Positions 1 to 13,672 of a stretch of 64,000 nucleotides of DNA are shown one piece after another. The notes below the pieces were generated by a model. It ran no database searches. It had not been told where the DNA came from and was given only the letters and a program-made list of their open reading frames with translations. The position numbers and the translations under genes are program-made. The stretch is from assembly GCA_000499405.2 (NCBI GenBank), contig HG738141.1, positions 645,173 to 709,172 of the forward strand, read 5' to 3'. The stretch comes from Onchocerca volvulus (taxonomy: Eukaryota > Nematoda > Chromadorea > Rhabditida > Onchocercidae). Every line of letters starts with the position of its first letter. Within the stretch, counting starts at the first letter, position 1.

Positions 1-3000
1 AATTCTGTCCTCGTCGTGCAAATGACCATTCATCATCTGTTGGTGTCTAAAAACAGCAATCATCCTCTTAGATCATGAAAAGGAAAAATGAAAAGCACTT
101 CATAAACATACATAAAGTTGCAGTATATTATTAATATTATTCAAATATTTCTCAGAATGTGCTTCCTCTGTGAGGCTGAAACGATTTCACTGGTTCAGTG
201 TTTCATATCTTTTAGTTGAAAAAATGTGCAGAATTTTTTGTAAAATTAAAAGTATTTCAATTTCTGCAATTTTTAGAGAAGCTGAACAGAATGAAATGAA
301 GAAAAATTTTGATAACCAGAAACAAAGAGAAAAAAATAGATGCAAAATAGTTCTCTTTCTAGTAATGTGCCACATATAACGTTGTATTTAAATGTCATGT
401 TTTTGCGTTGGACGATATCTAAGAGGAGATTTCAGAAATGTTCCAATAAATAAAATGAAAATGAAAATAACAGACTTGAGCGCCAAATCGTTCTGAAACA
501 ACTGAACTAGCACGAGAATTTGAACGTTTTAACTGCTCATTGTCCAAACGTTTTAACTGTTCATTCAATTTTTTTCGTATTTTTTCTGAAATCGGATAAT
601 AAGCTGATTCAATTAATTTTCTGACAAAGTGAAAAAGATGACAATTAATTAGCTTTTATAATTTAAAAAGAAAAGTAGATGAAAACTTGTATCCAAAAAA
701 ATATACCGATGTAAATTGTTACTAACCTTCGTAACTTGCTAATGTTTCTCCATGTGGTCTTAAATAAATACGCCTCTCCTAAAATGATAAAATCCTAAAA
801 TATTCATTTCACATATTTCACATCAAATGCAAAAAGAAAACAGTGAAACTTACATTTTCATTTCGTGACTTATGCTCAACTTTTTTTCTTTTTGGATGTT
901 GTTTATCAAGTTGTGAAGTCCGCCTTGCCTCCTCCAATAGAGCTCTTAAATGGCCCTAAAAAAAATTTATTGCCCAAAACATAGCACAAAATGCTTTTTT
1001 TTTCTCCAGTTCTTTTCAGTTTACTCTGCCAAAAGAATTTGCTCTTATAAACCTAAGATATATTGGCCAAGTGAATTTATAAATTTATAAACTTAAAATT
1101 TTTGATATTCCTAATTCGAATTATATCGTCAAATATTTCCTGAATTAAGTTTCTCATAATTTGTCAAAATTTAACTGAAAAGCAGTTTATTTTAAAAGAA
1201 AAACGCATTTTACCCTTGACCAAGCTTCGAAAGGAGTCAGCATTTCGTTGATTACTTCTTGGCGATTTTCCCGATCTATCTGCATAGCTCTTAGCTGTGA
1301 AAGAGGTATTGGTTTACACTCGGGATGATGTGATGGAAATGGTTCGCCAACAATCTTGTCATGGACCATTTTGATGATCGCTGATGCATAAGCGTCTTGA
1401 ATCTCACGTCGTGACAAATAATCGCATGATGAGCAACGATAATAACTGTAGTTCTGACGTGCTGTTGATCGGCGATAAATTCGAACACAGTTACTTTGTG
1501 GTTCCTTGATCGCTATATTATTCAAATTTCCACGTAAATTTCTTATCACTTCGTAAAATCCCGGTCCATATCTCCAAAAAATATAATTGATTCCGTTTAG
1601 CCTGTTACGCAAAAACGACAAAAAGTTTAAAGATTAAAGATAATTAGAGTTTAAAGACTCTTCAATAGCTTGAAAAGTATATTACTTTGCATCATCAAAT
1701 ATGAGGAAAAAAATCATGAAAAGAAAGCTTGAAGAATCATACAAAATTTTCAAACAAACACATTTTGAGATGATATATCTCAACCAACAAAAAGTCTGTA
1801 ACTTCAATATTAGCAGAAGAAAAAAATTCTGAGATCAAACAAATCTAACAAATTTTTCTTAAAATTCGACACATGAACATATTTGTCAAATTTTATTACA
1901 TTCACCTATTCTATTGATCCCTTAATTTTTTTTTTGCTAGAGTTATACGCGAAGTTTTGGTAGAATTTCAAGTATTATATTGATGTTGCAAATTTTGATT
2001 GTTTTTTTTTTTTTTACATTTTATTACTACTAGTGATGCTTTTAGATCTATTCAATACAGTATATTTGAGATTAACTTGGGTTAGTTGTTATATATTATA
2101 CATTCTAATCGCGTTTCTAAATTTTTCTTTATTTGCTTACAAATTTTAAGGGGTTGATTTGTGATACTTAATCGTCTTGCAGAGTTTGATTGAGAGGCAT
2201 TTCATTTATTTTTTGTTACTTTAAACTTCAAAATCATCTCAAATTTCACGAATATATCAAGCATATTAATTTTGGTAGGACCGAAATATTGCTATTTCTC
2301 ATTATTATATAATTTCGAAGCGCCGGAACGTAATTAAACATAATATTAAATGCATAAAAATGAAAAAAATAATTTACCAAATCAGGTTCAAAAATTAACT
2401 CAAAAAAAAAGAAAAGAAAAAAAAAAACCAACTCTCTTGCAATAAACGGATGTTTTTCTGCGGTATTTTCTCCATTTTCTCTCTCATCTTCCGATTCTTT
2501 TTGGTTTTTTGACTGATTCGGTTGTGGCAATTTGGAACAGTGTAAAACGCGATTCCGAACCGATGCAACCGTTACTTCATGTCCCAAAATAACTGATATC
2601 CGATCGGCTGCTTCCACGAAAGATAATTCACCTTTGAATAATTTTGTCATAACTTCGTTCACTTCAGGTCTTTTCCATTCTTCACTAAAATATATGGTAT
2701 GATATTCTCATTCAAAATATTTGAAAAAGGAGTTTGAAAATTAAAACAAAAAAATTAGTAAAAGTTATCACGGTATCATCTACTCATTTGGCGCAATCTA
2801 TTCTAACTTCATCTCCTAACCAAATTGAACATCATCATGTACATCAGTTTTATGATAGGAAACATTAAGAAAAAACAATTACTCTCAATATTTAATGTTC
2901 GCTAAGCTTTCGATGGTTATCGAAAATCCCATAATTTTGGAACTAACTTCCATTTCATAATTTTGAATTCGAATTTTTATAATTCAAAAAAAAAGAATTT

Positions 3001-3348
3001 CACATCATACTTTAGCAAATTCATCTGTGTTTCATACTCATGTTCATCGTCTTGCCATGTCGTCCCAGATTCTTGAGAACCCTGAAAGTTTGAAACTTGG
3101 CCATCTACTCGATTCGATATACCCGCTTCTGCTGATTTTGAACAAACTGCTTGATTCTCAACAACAACAGCAGCAGCAGAAGTTTTTGTACCAAATATTT
3201 GTTTTGGATCCTGTACTATCAAACTTGCTGTTCGTTGCTGCATGCTGCTTGTACCTTCCTGCACGCTATCCTTCATTATTCGTTGTATCTTATGCGGAAC
3301 TGCATGCTGCACGCTGTCTGCACTTATGTGTTTATCTCTCTCTTTCAT
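1..3348 (-). CDS. unrecognised nematode protein with Cys/His cluster, 3' end beyond window
   Basis: I do not recognise this protein. Seven exons join in phase: 3348-3011, 2684-2433, 1601-1214, 955-854, 778-727, 585-476 and 46-<1, giving about 429 residues before the edge. The first exon is low-complexity, rich in Gln and Ser. Exon 2 encodes a short helical stretch (from NEVMTKLFKGELSF to SVRNRVLHC) that resembles a helix-turn-helix, then an acidic linker. Exon 3 has an aromatic segment (YIFWRYGPGFYEV), then CSSC about 50 residues later and an H-H-x-x-C group, a spacing loosely like FLYWCH-type zinc fingers. Exon 4 carries a basic KHPKRKK-like patch (PKRKKVEHK), a likely nuclear signal. The ATG lies 2 bases after a strong acceptor, which favours this start and a trans-spliced message. 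The last donor (CAA|GTCTGT) is unusual. A nuclear DNA-binding role is inference only. Confidence 0.7.
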
Positions 3349-4314
3349 TTCTGCAAAGATTTAAAAAATTCGGAAATTAAAAAAAATCCGATTAATAGGA
3401 ATTTCAAAAATTTCTATTTCATAACATGAAAATGGTACCGATGTTAACGAATAATAACATCTGAATAAAATAGCAGATATTAGAGAGAACTGCAAGTCTT
3501 GATTACTCAGGATATTTGAGTCATAGAAGACAAACTTTAGATGGACATATCTAATTTAATAATACAGTGGGAAAAGTACTACAGCAGTAAAAAAATCCAC
3601 AGGAGCGAGAATTCCTACATCTTGCATGAATGCATCTTAAAAATTCCAATTCTCGCCAGCAAGAATCATTAAATGTAATGTACAAAATTATGATAACAAA
3701 ATAAATGCTTCTTTTTTCTTATTCATTCACCATATATAGCAATATCCCCAATTTTTTGTTGTAGAAAAGTTTATTCCTCGTTTCCTCATCGATTTTAAAT
3801 TTGAATTTTTTTCCCAAAAATTCTTTAAATTTAGGTTTAAATTGAACCGAAATTTTGGGAGAGTTTTGACACACAAGAACGAATAACTTTATTGACGAAT
3901 GTCTGTATACTTACAAACACAACAGTACAATTTCAAGATCATAAGCAATATAAACAATGAAACACAGAAAGCAAATAATAATATTAACTGAAAATAATCC
4001 GAAAATTTTTTCACATTTACTCTCTAATAAAGCAACGGAAGAAAAAAGTGGTGATGAACATGTCCAGAAAGGTATGGAATCACGCAAAATTTTCAAAATC
4101 AATTTAAGTTCTAATTGAAACTATTAAAAATTTTCATTCTTCAAATTGAAACTATTAAAAATTTCATTTTCACATTATCACTTATTGCATAAGTAAATTT
4201 ATCCTGAAATCTACTTTTTGATTTTAAGCTCGCCTATTTCCATCTTTTTGGATTTCATTACTTAAAGCAAGCAAAATAATTCGAAATTAGATTTCGGATT
4301 TCTTTATTCGAATG
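3349..4314. other. spacer between two same-strand genes
   Basis: About 960 bases of AT-rich DNA hold the presumed 3' UTR of the integrase-domain gene and the 5' region of the next gene. A 30-base stretch near 4110-4165 contains a short direct repeat (AATTGAAACTATTAAAAATTT twice, about 30 bases apart). No exon-like reading frame or RNA gene was seen. Confidence 0.5.
3351..3357 (-). promoter_or_regulatory. splice acceptor 2 bases before ATG, likely trans-splice site
   Basis: On the minus strand TTTGCAG ends at 3351 and is followed by AA then ATG at 3348. Such an acceptor directly before the start codon is the usual site for spliced-leader addition in nematodes. An ordinary 5' UTR intron is the alternative. 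The upstream gene on the same strand ends at 4315, about 970 bases away, so an operon is possible. Confidence 0.5.
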
Positions 4315-7300
4315 CTATTCCATTTTTTGCCCAAACCATACAGTTTGCTCACACTTAGTGCATTGATAAGCAACTGTTGGCATCGGTGAATCAGCAAACA
4401 ATGTCACCTGTTTCAATTTTTCACCACATCCCGAGCATCTGCAATCATGATTTTCCGAAAATTATAAACAAAAGCAAGAAGAAGTATAAAAGAAATATAG
4501 AAAAAAAAAAATCCAATATGCTAGGTTTCCAAATGATTTGATATTGAAGATTTGAAAGAATACACCTCTTGAACAGCTGCAAAAGTTGCTCTGCTTCAAC
4601 CATAAAATATTTTCTGTCTGTTTCAATAATATATTCACAGTCTTCTTCTACATATCGTCGCTTAACTGATCCTCTCTCGATCAATTTTTCCTTGTATATA
4701 GTGTTTTTTGTAGGTTTCGGCCTTGAAAAAAAAGGAAAGTTTCATTTAAATTTAAATACATAAGAAGAGACGAACACTTCAAATTTCTGACTTAAAAAAT
4801 TGAATTATTCACTGAGGAAAAAAACGGCTGGTATGCACAATACAGAAGAAGAAAATTCAGCACTAATCCGTTAGCATTTAGCTAAGTGGAATTATAGCAA
4901 GCAATGAATTTATTCATTTTGTGTACTTAAAATCCTCGTAACAATCAAAATTAATAGAAAACTCATCTATATGACATCCCTCATTATTTCAGAATCAATC
5001 GGTTAGGCAAAATGCTTAAAGCTGATTTCTTTTTTTCCTTTAATAATTTTATGATATTTGCTGATAAGTTTAAGTCTCACATATTAAACCTCATTGCATA
5101 TAGTATTTTTTTGAAAATGCTTAACTCATCTATAAAAATTTTTTTAGTTCTCCATTATTATAATTTACTATATAAGGAAAAATTCAAGCACTTAAACAAC
5201 AACCGCAGGCTGCATATAAAAGCTAATTCACTAAAATTGATCATAGTGAAACATATATACCTATCGATATCATCATCCGTGCTATCTTCTGAAATCAATC
5301 TTTCTTCGCCAGTTGTTGGTGGAGCAATATTTGCCACATTTTCACCAACAATAAAATCATCTTCGTAATATGTCTCTACTGGGTTTCCATAAGAATCGTC
5401 ATAGTCTAATACCTATAATATTAATAAAGGATAGTAAGATTTCCTGTTCGAGTGAAAACCTAAAGGCTATGGGAAATACTGGTCCAAAGATAAAAAGGAA
5501 TTTAATTCGAAAGAAAATGAAAGAATTTCAAATCACAAAGGACTAAATGCAAAACACAAGAATTGAAATGAAAATTGAAGAATTGAAACTTCGCACATCA
5601 TTTCTTTTTTTTTATTTCTTGATCATGAAACGAATATAGTGGCATGATTTAAAACTACTAAAAATCATTAAGCATTATATAATCTCCCATTGCGATATTA
5701 TAAAATAATCCCGTACCGTCATGTGGTACTCGAAAGTAATCTTACAGAGATAGCATGTAAAACAAATCTTGAATGAAATATCTGAATTCGAAGTAAATAT
5801 TCAATAATCAAGAACTACAATAAAAAATTCATGATAAGTTAGATCATCATAAAGCGAACTTACTTGTTCCCGTTCCATCCACCCTGACACATGTGATCTG
5901 TTATAGGCTGGCTGACTAGGCCTGACACGAAAATACTGAGGCAGTAACATCTGTGTATCTATCCTTCCTTCAGTAATAGCTAAAATAATTTAAAGAATGT
6001 CTACCACGATTTTCCTTTATGTTTTATTAATACAAACAATTTCATGTATATGCAACTTAAATCAAAAAGAACAGTATATAAGTTCTGTCTTACAATAAAG
6101 CAATTAAATCAGTGAGAAAAACAGTCTCGATTTCAAAGATAAAAATGACCTTCACAGAGGTGTACCACATTGCACTAGTTGATCAGTTAATCGATAAAAA
6201 TGAAATCTGATATACTTTTGCAAATTAATAACAAAAAATTTTGGGATTTTTTTACCTAGTTCATCCGCATCATTTTCGATATCGATGTCTTCATTTGTCA
6301 TTTCATCCGCAATCATGACATCATTTGCAGATCTATCGTGCTGTAAACTTTAACCATAAACACTTGATAAAAATTTCGAACTTCATATGAATAAATGGTA
6401 ATTGATCTACAGATCTTTTCATAATTACAGGCCAATTCCCGCATCTATGAATTCATTCACTAATTTATAGGCTGGTATTGCAAACACGCAATTAACCTTC
6501 CAGGATGAAGGAATTACATTTAGTTCATTATCCGCTGAGTATGCGGCATATTCGCCTCCATTCATACTTCGAGCGAATTTCCAAGTTCGATTGCAGGAAC
6601 GATCTAAAAAAAAATCTTATAATAACTTTTACTATTATATTTGAAAAATTGATGGTCTCAGTCGGAAATATAAAATCCATAAATCAAATTATAACGTAAT
6701 AAATGAAAACTTGAAATCTTGTTTTTTCCTTTTACAATAAATAGAAAATTGGTATAGAGAAAAATGGCTTCTACCAGAAAGTGCATAATCATCTTCGTTT
6801 CCATTCCAGTTACCCTGAAAATTTATGCAAATGACTGATTTTAAAAACTGGGATTAATTATCACATCAATATCATAAGATTTCATAGAGAATTATATATC
6901 TTACCCACAAAACACAAAAATACGCTATTTAGCATTAGTAATATTATATAAAATTAGCATTCAAATTATTTCTTCAATGAAAACTTTCCTCAGTCAGTAG
7001 CCTAACTTCTACTAAAGAAAGGAAATCAAATTAATTAAAAGTGCAAAATTCCAAAGAATTAAAACTAATCAAAACTACAACATACTGTATAAATATCTCC
7101 ATATCGCCCACCCTTACGCCAAGGAACATTATTGGATGCAATGTATCGCATACGTGTAATACGACAACGTGGACACTGCTTGATGAATTGTTCTACATCG
7201 CTTGTAATCGAGTTCCAATAAAATTTTGTTGAAACCATTTTACGTGTAGCATTCAGGCCACCGTGATTTGATTCCAAATGAGCCTAAAATGGAAAGGATA

Positions 7301-8973
7301 TTGTTAATATTTACTTTAGGATGAAAACATCAGATTCGATCAAACCATTCATAATTCATTCATAAAAAGATTTTTTTTTGCTTCCAATTAATTTTAAATC
7401 TGATCTAGCATTTTATAATCATTATTCCTATCATACTTACGGAGAGAGGTTATTCGATAACTCGTAATAAAATAAAATCACATGCCTGAGTGAGGATTTT
7501 TTCAACTTCATTTCTCTTCACAACAAACTGTCCCACTGTTGAGTGGTCTGGCTTGAATCCTAAATTCACAATAAAATCTGATTTAAAAAAACAATTATCT
7601 TGTTATGCTTAACTCACTCTCTTCTTAGTTGTTTATAAAAAATAAGAGAAAGTAGTTCGACAACTCATAACAAGGATTTTCTCAACTTCATCCATCTTCA
7701 ATCTAAAGCGCTAAATTCAATTTAATATTGAGGCAGCGTTGATTATTAGAAACTTTCTCATTTAGTCATAATTTGAGAGGAAGATGAAATACCTTTGGAT
7801 ATTCACGAATGACCCTTCCTTACCCTAATAAAGATTTTAGAACGATTCCTCTCTCTTTCTCCTTTCCTCTCACTAAAGAAATCATCTATTAAACGGAAAA
7901 TGAATTAGAGTATGAATATTTTTACCGATATAAATCAACTGATCAGTTCCCTCAATTAGTTGAAACCTTTTAGCTTTCCTTTTGAAACAATCGATACGAT
8001 GTTTTAGATGGCCTTGAAGACGTTTAGGAATTTCCTTGTTACGATGATAACGTACCAACTCCTCATAAGCTTCATTAGTAAACCCACCATATACGCATCT
8101 AAAAATAAATGAGACATTTATTATAATGAAATTGACAAGTTATATTTTTCTTTGACCAGCAATAACTTATGCACTATGGTGAAACTCTAAGTTGTTTTAT
8201 TAGTCATCACTTAAACACTCCACCATAGACATATCGACAAAAGAATTTTAATATAGTATTTAGGAATTCATTTCTTGCCCACAAAGTTGCTGTATATAAC
8301 TTTGAACATCAAGAATTGACTGCATTTTTATTAATGAACATAAGATAATATAAGCAGTATAAGATAAGCAGTATTCGTTCTTTGAAACTAATTAGATTGA
8401 AACGAAATACTTTAATGTCATTCAAGTTGACGTAAAACAGCCAAATTGTATTACTTTATTCCAAACTTATTTGAAATCCTCACTTATTAATTTATATTGT
8501 GCCCATTTGCTTATGTTTTAATAAATAATAAATCAAATGTATATATTCGAGGTGAAAGTTAAGTTGTAAATAGGATGTTCTGAGACCAGAAAATGATGTG
8601 GCCCAAACTTATTTCCGTATCATTTCTTGCTTTTTAGATATTATGAACGAGATTAGTCCTCCATGAGGTTCTGTGAATAACATCTCATACTTCCATATTT
8701 ATTGTTTGTTTTAGTGTACATCTACGGTATCTTAAAACTTATTTTTTCTTGTCCAATTTACTATGCACCTAATCCCAAAGATAACGCTGCTGTACTACAT
8801 CAGCTATTATGGTTCAAAAAAAAAAATGGTGCGTTCTGATCATCCAATAAACAAAGTGTCCTATAAAAATCAAACTTTTTTTCATCCGAATTAGAATCTG
8901 TCATCAACGCCACTTCTAATTCCTCTGTTTCTTTTTCAAACTTCGAGCTCATTCTGCTACCATCATCACTCAT
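4315..8973 (-). CDS. integrase H2C2 zinc-binding domain protein with C-terminal zinc ribbon
   Basis: Eleven exons join in phase into 440 residues: 8973-8876, 8098-7926, 7559-7486, 7283-7086, 6814-6775, 6603-6497, 6340-6256, 5979-5864, 5412-5261, 4721-4566, 4438-4315. Residues about 35-155 match the region found before and in retrotransposon integrases and in KRBA2/GIN1-type host proteins: H117, H122, C152 and C155 form the HHCC zinc site, with FYW at 136-138. No catalytic DDE core or reverse transcriptase follows; instead there is a long acidic middle and a terminal ribbon with C401, C404, C426 and C429. The multi-intron structure and open frame indicate a host gene rather than a mobile element. 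Intron 3 needs a GC donor (CAG|GCATGT). The start at 8973 gives MSDDG and an acidic N-terminus. Function is unknown; nucleic-acid or protein binding in the nucleus is inference. Confidence 0.8.
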
Positions 8974-9374
8974 TATTTACGAATATCTGCAAATAAGTTG
9001 TATTTTACTGCGCCTATAAAATCTGCAATTACGCAAATTACCTATAATTACGCCAATCAGCAAATCAATTTCACATATTTCTTCTTTCCATTTATTATCT
9101 ATCTTATATAATATGCATAAATTGTTCTGTTTCATTATTTATTATGAAGATCCACACAGAAAGCGAAAATAATTTCTAGAAAATATGGAAATCAGGAAAA
9201 ATTTTCCGGAAACAGCGTGCTAATAACTATGCTTACTTATGATGATTTAGGCAAGCGTTCTTACATTGTTAAATTATAGACGTATCCATGCAGTAATGAC
9301 AAAAGCATTTACACCAGCATTAAAAAAATGTTACAATTGTATTCGTATGATCATATTACGAATGTTTCCCTGAT

Positions 9375-9740
9375 AGACTTTTACCATATGTCAAATCACA
9401 CTATATCTGACGTGTTAACCATAAAACTATCGTCAGTTATAAAAGTTTATTACGAAGTAACTTACAATTAAGTTGCAAATGATTTCACATTAATACTTAT
9501 ATAAGAAACGCTATAATCACATAGGAAAATTTTATGTTCAAATGCTTTTTATAATTATGTTCCAAATGTCTTCATATGATGATATAACGTTTATCTATGA
9601 TTATAATTGCATCAAATCTATAACAATGAGAAATGATTACCTTCATGGTATCTGTCCGGATTTCCCACACGTAACGTCAATTTGGAGTTTTTAGCGTACG
9701 TCAAGTCACACTATCCCCAACGTGGTAAGCGTAAATATTT
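9375..9740 (+). repeat. two diverged copies of a ~50-base sequence
   Basis: The segment at about 9377-9428 (TCAAATCACACTATATCTGA and flanks) resembles that at about 9688-9738 (TCAAGTCACACTATCCCCAA and flanks), both followed by ACGTG-TTAA-like or ACGTGGTAA sequence. Identity by eye is near 70 percent over 50 bases, in direct orientation about 310 bases apart. They may be remnants of an old mobile element; no family was recognised. Confidence 0.4.
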
Positions 9741-10539
9741 GGTACAATTTACTACCAAAATACGTGGTACACAGCCTCACGTCCACCATTCTCCGTAAAC
9801 GCACCCACATTTCTAAGGTGAAAGGGAAAACTTTTAACGGGTTAAATCCCATGATGGCGTCATTAAATCAGGATTGTGGCCCGCGGGAAATCCGGCTGCT
9901 TGAATACCAATCGTTTGCTTAGCTATGCTATCTAACAGCCTTTGTTACTATTTGCTTAGATTTTCTGGCGTACGTTGCTCAAACACGTGAAATTTACGTT
10001 TAAAATAAAAGATTTTTCAACGTGGATGAATTCGTCATAATAAAATCGATTATTTCATCACGTGCGAGTAAGGAGCCAGTTAAGAGACGCATTGAAACTT
10101 TATATCCAAACCATTTCATCAAATGATCGGGAAAATTTTTACATTTGTATATCATGATAAGATTCATATCACTTTTCATATCACTGAATTCATATCACTA
10201 GTATGTGATGAAAGCAGCTGAATATAACAATTGATTCGTAAGAAAAATATACGGGAGATGCGGAATTTTCGTTCACTTTTCCGGTTATTTTTCCGGCATG
10301 TCGTTATTCTCGTAATTAGTTCATCTAGTTAATCTTCTTGATCTATATTCACTCATATTGAATCCTCTTTTCTACATCAATCTTCTGCCAGTTGATTTTT
10401 CTTGTATTTGGTTCTTCTGTACACATTCCTACAAACATATATCGATTAATTTTTCTTATCAATAAATTGCTTCTTTTGGCATTGATTCATGTGATTTATC
10501 AGTCAATGTTTTTGGTTCATCTTTTGATCGATTTCACCA

Positions 10540-10960
10540 ATTAATCATGATTTTTTTTTACCAATCTTTTATTTCATCATTTAGATCGATTTTTTCTTCC
10601 GGTTCATCATTTGACAAATTTTTCTTGTTGATTGTTTGTTCACTTACTCCGGTTGATTTTTTTTTAGTTTGCCCATTTTTTTTTCTGATTCGATTTTCTT
10701 TGTTCGATTCTTTGGTCAGCTCCTTTAATCGATTTTGATATTTTCCGACTTTTCGATCAAATTTTCGTTCAGTTTTTTTCTCTATCGTCAAGCAGTTTCT
10801 AGGCAATTTTTGAATAAGTCCTTCTGATTAATCTTCGATCAGCTATTGAAGTCAATTGTTTTTATTGGTCCTCTATTGTATTTTTCTTTTTTTTTTATTT
10901 GATTAGTTTCATTAATTGGCTTTTATTTTTCATTCTATTTTCTCAAGCATCTTCCACTTA
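10540..10960 (+). repeat. degenerate pyrimidine-rich low-complexity block
   Basis: The plus strand is dominated by T-runs separated by CGATT, GATTC and CCGGTT units. The complementary strand therefore reads as an open Lys/Glu/Asn-rich frame (10558-10806), but it lacks splice-linked neighbours and is explained by base composition. Confidence 0.5.
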
Positions 10961-13672
10961 TATTGTTCTTATTAAGTTTCTTCACGATATAATTTCGGCA
11001 ATTACAAAAAATTCGCTGAAAAAATTCCTTCTTTTGTAGTATAAATTGGAGCATCTATAATTTTTGATGTAATGTTTGTTTTCGTATTCTAAATGTCGCA
11101 AAACCATTTCAGAGGGCCGCAAATTTCTGCACAAGAGAAAGATGGTTTTTTTTCTTTATTTTATATTTTTAGTAAGATTAATACTTTAAAAAATATTTTT
11201 TTGTCTATTTTTAATTTTTCCCTTAATCACTTATTCTTTGCTAATTTCACCATCATTTCTATATTACTCTATTTTCCTGTTGTTATCACATCACATCTTT
11301 AATACTGTTATCAACGATTGTTCTCATATTTTTAATGGCACGAAGACAATTTCTAGTCGAAGATAATTGCTTTATTGATATTTTTAAATAAATTATTTCC
11401 TATTATTCCCTTCTTTCTTTCCCCCTTCTCTCTTTTTTTCTCTCTCTTTCTGTCTTGGATATGATATTCGCTTTATAGTCATCTAATTTGAATTACTGAT
11501 TTTTCATGTGAGATCAAAAAGTTAGAAAAGAAATTAAAGGGATTTTCTGTTCTTTCGGAGATTTCATTGTTTTGAAAAAGAATGCTAAATAGAATAAATC
11601 TCATTTATAGTGGATAAATTTTTGCAGATCAATTTATTTGTTATTCCCTTAGTTCAATAGTTTAAAATCAATAATATCGAAAGCAACGTTTAAGTCTAAT
11701 ATTGTCCAAATTTCAGTTCTTAATTTCATTTATTTACAAATTGATTCGCTCTTTGAAAATAATCATTTTTCTCTTTGTTTTAAAATGTATTTATTAGTTT
11801 GCATAATTATTTCTCGTTTGCTTATGAAATTTGGCACTTGATGAATAGACAACAATTTAAATTAATTTTGAAAAAGTTTTATGGATTTCAAACTACTTTT
11901 TTTCCTCTATCTTTTTTATGCTGAAAAAATAAAAATCCGGATTAATGTACGTGAAAGTTATTTCAAGAAGATGGTTGAAGTTGCGTTCACTTCTGGAAGA
12001 TTGAAATTTCAACACGACTAAGATTGAAAAAATATAATTACACTAAAACTCTAACAAAAAAACCATAAAGTTCGCAATAAAAGTAAACAAAAATAAATGA
12101 CAAATGAAGAAATGCAAATAAAAAAAAAAAAAAATACTACCATCCCAAGTCCTGAAATCAATAGAGCTTTCATAAGTAATAAAACTACCTTTTTGCTTTT
12201 TTCTGCAAGTGTCAAATACTCTCTCTGAGTAAAACTTCCTCAGTTGAAATGGTGAATAAATGTTTATTGTACAGTACCTTAAAAATTATCGTTTCAAATT
12301 TATAATATTATATATAATATGGAAAATTATTTTCATGACATTTTACTTGAAATATATTTCGAATTTTCAAAAATTCTCAACTTTTTTTTAAAAAAAAAAA
12401 AATGCAATATAAAGATTTCATGTGATGATTTTTAAATGCAACGTATGCTAAAAGCTACTCAAAATGGCTTAATACAGAATATTTGATCATTAATGATTAA
12501 TTAGCCAAAAAGTTGGCATTTAAATAAACAGACAGAAAATATGCAAGAGAATACCTTGGATTAACAAACCAAAATGGGTTTGTGGGTTATCAACTTGAAT
12601 ATTTAACGAATTTTAGTGGGAATTAGAGAAGTTTGAAAAAAGTGGATTACTTATTCATTGAAATGATGATTAATATTCAGAGTGAAAGTTTTATAAAAAT
12701 TTCAGTTTATCTCTAAAGTATTGTTTTAGGAATCGGATTTCATGAGTTTTGAAAATAGAATTTAGAAAAATGTATGAAATTTCATTTCTTAAAATTGCAA
12801 TTTTTTAAAGTTTTTATCCTATTTTTTATGATGCATTTCATAAAATTCCACTTTTTTTTCGAGATTTAAATCTTGAAAATCAAAAAATATTTAGCACTAT
12901 TGTTTAAAAAAAAAACATTGTTGTAATGTGTATTTGAGAAGATACTAAATTTTCGAATGAAAATTAGGTACAAATTATTATGGTGTTTTTAAAATATGAA
13001 ATTCCATCGGGAGTTCCAAAATTGACTCATTACTAATAACTGGGGATGAAATGGAACATGCTAGAGTGTCATCAAGTATTCAATTTTAAAATTTATTGAA
13101 TTTAATAATAAAACGTAATACTGGATTTCATCGATATTTAATTCTTAATAGATTTATAACATTAATGTTTTTAAATTTTCCTACCACATCGATAAAAAAG
13201 ATTTAGCAAGAAGAATGAGTTAAATTAATCATATAAGATGAAATGAAATGAATTCAATTCATTCATAGTAAATGAATCAACCGTTTATAAAATCAATCAT
13301 AAACAGATATATTATATACCTTTTTATCTGAAAAAAAGTAGATATGAAAAAGCTTTTTATTTTACATTTGAAATAATTATTATTGCTAAATCGGAAATTA
13401 AATATGGGAATTAAATGATTAAAATCGTTATATTCAACAATGCTTTTTAAAAAAAAAAGAAATAATAATCTCCTACTACCACAAAAAAATTGCAGAAATA
13501 AATAATGTAGATTAACAAACTTTTAGGCATTATTTTCAAATTTCATGATGTATTTTATGCAAAATTTCGAAACAAAATCTCCAAATTTTTTCTTTTATCA
13601 CTAATAAAATTATGCAAAAAGATAGAAAGAAAGAAAAAAAAGAAAAGAAAAAGTTTTATTAATTGAAAAAAA

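Larger units (their letters stand above)
8974..13672. other. gene-poor region
   Basis: This 4.7 kb stretch between a minus-strand and a plus-strand gene shows no supported exon. It holds a diverged direct repeat (about 9370-9740), a somewhat GC-richer patch at 9640-9920, a pyrimidine-rich block at 10540-10960 and many short A or T runs. The promoter of the integrase-domain gene should lie just right of 8973 and that of the sperm gene just left of 13673, but no box is distinct. Confidence 0.5.

Noticed and set aside
9722..9922. 66-codon open frame on plus strand
   Set aside because: No family recognised, no partner exons and no acceptor near its start; it overlaps the diverged repeat.
10558..10806. 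Lys/Glu-rich open frame on minus strand
   Set aside because: It is the complement of a T-rich low-complexity block and has no splice-linked exon.
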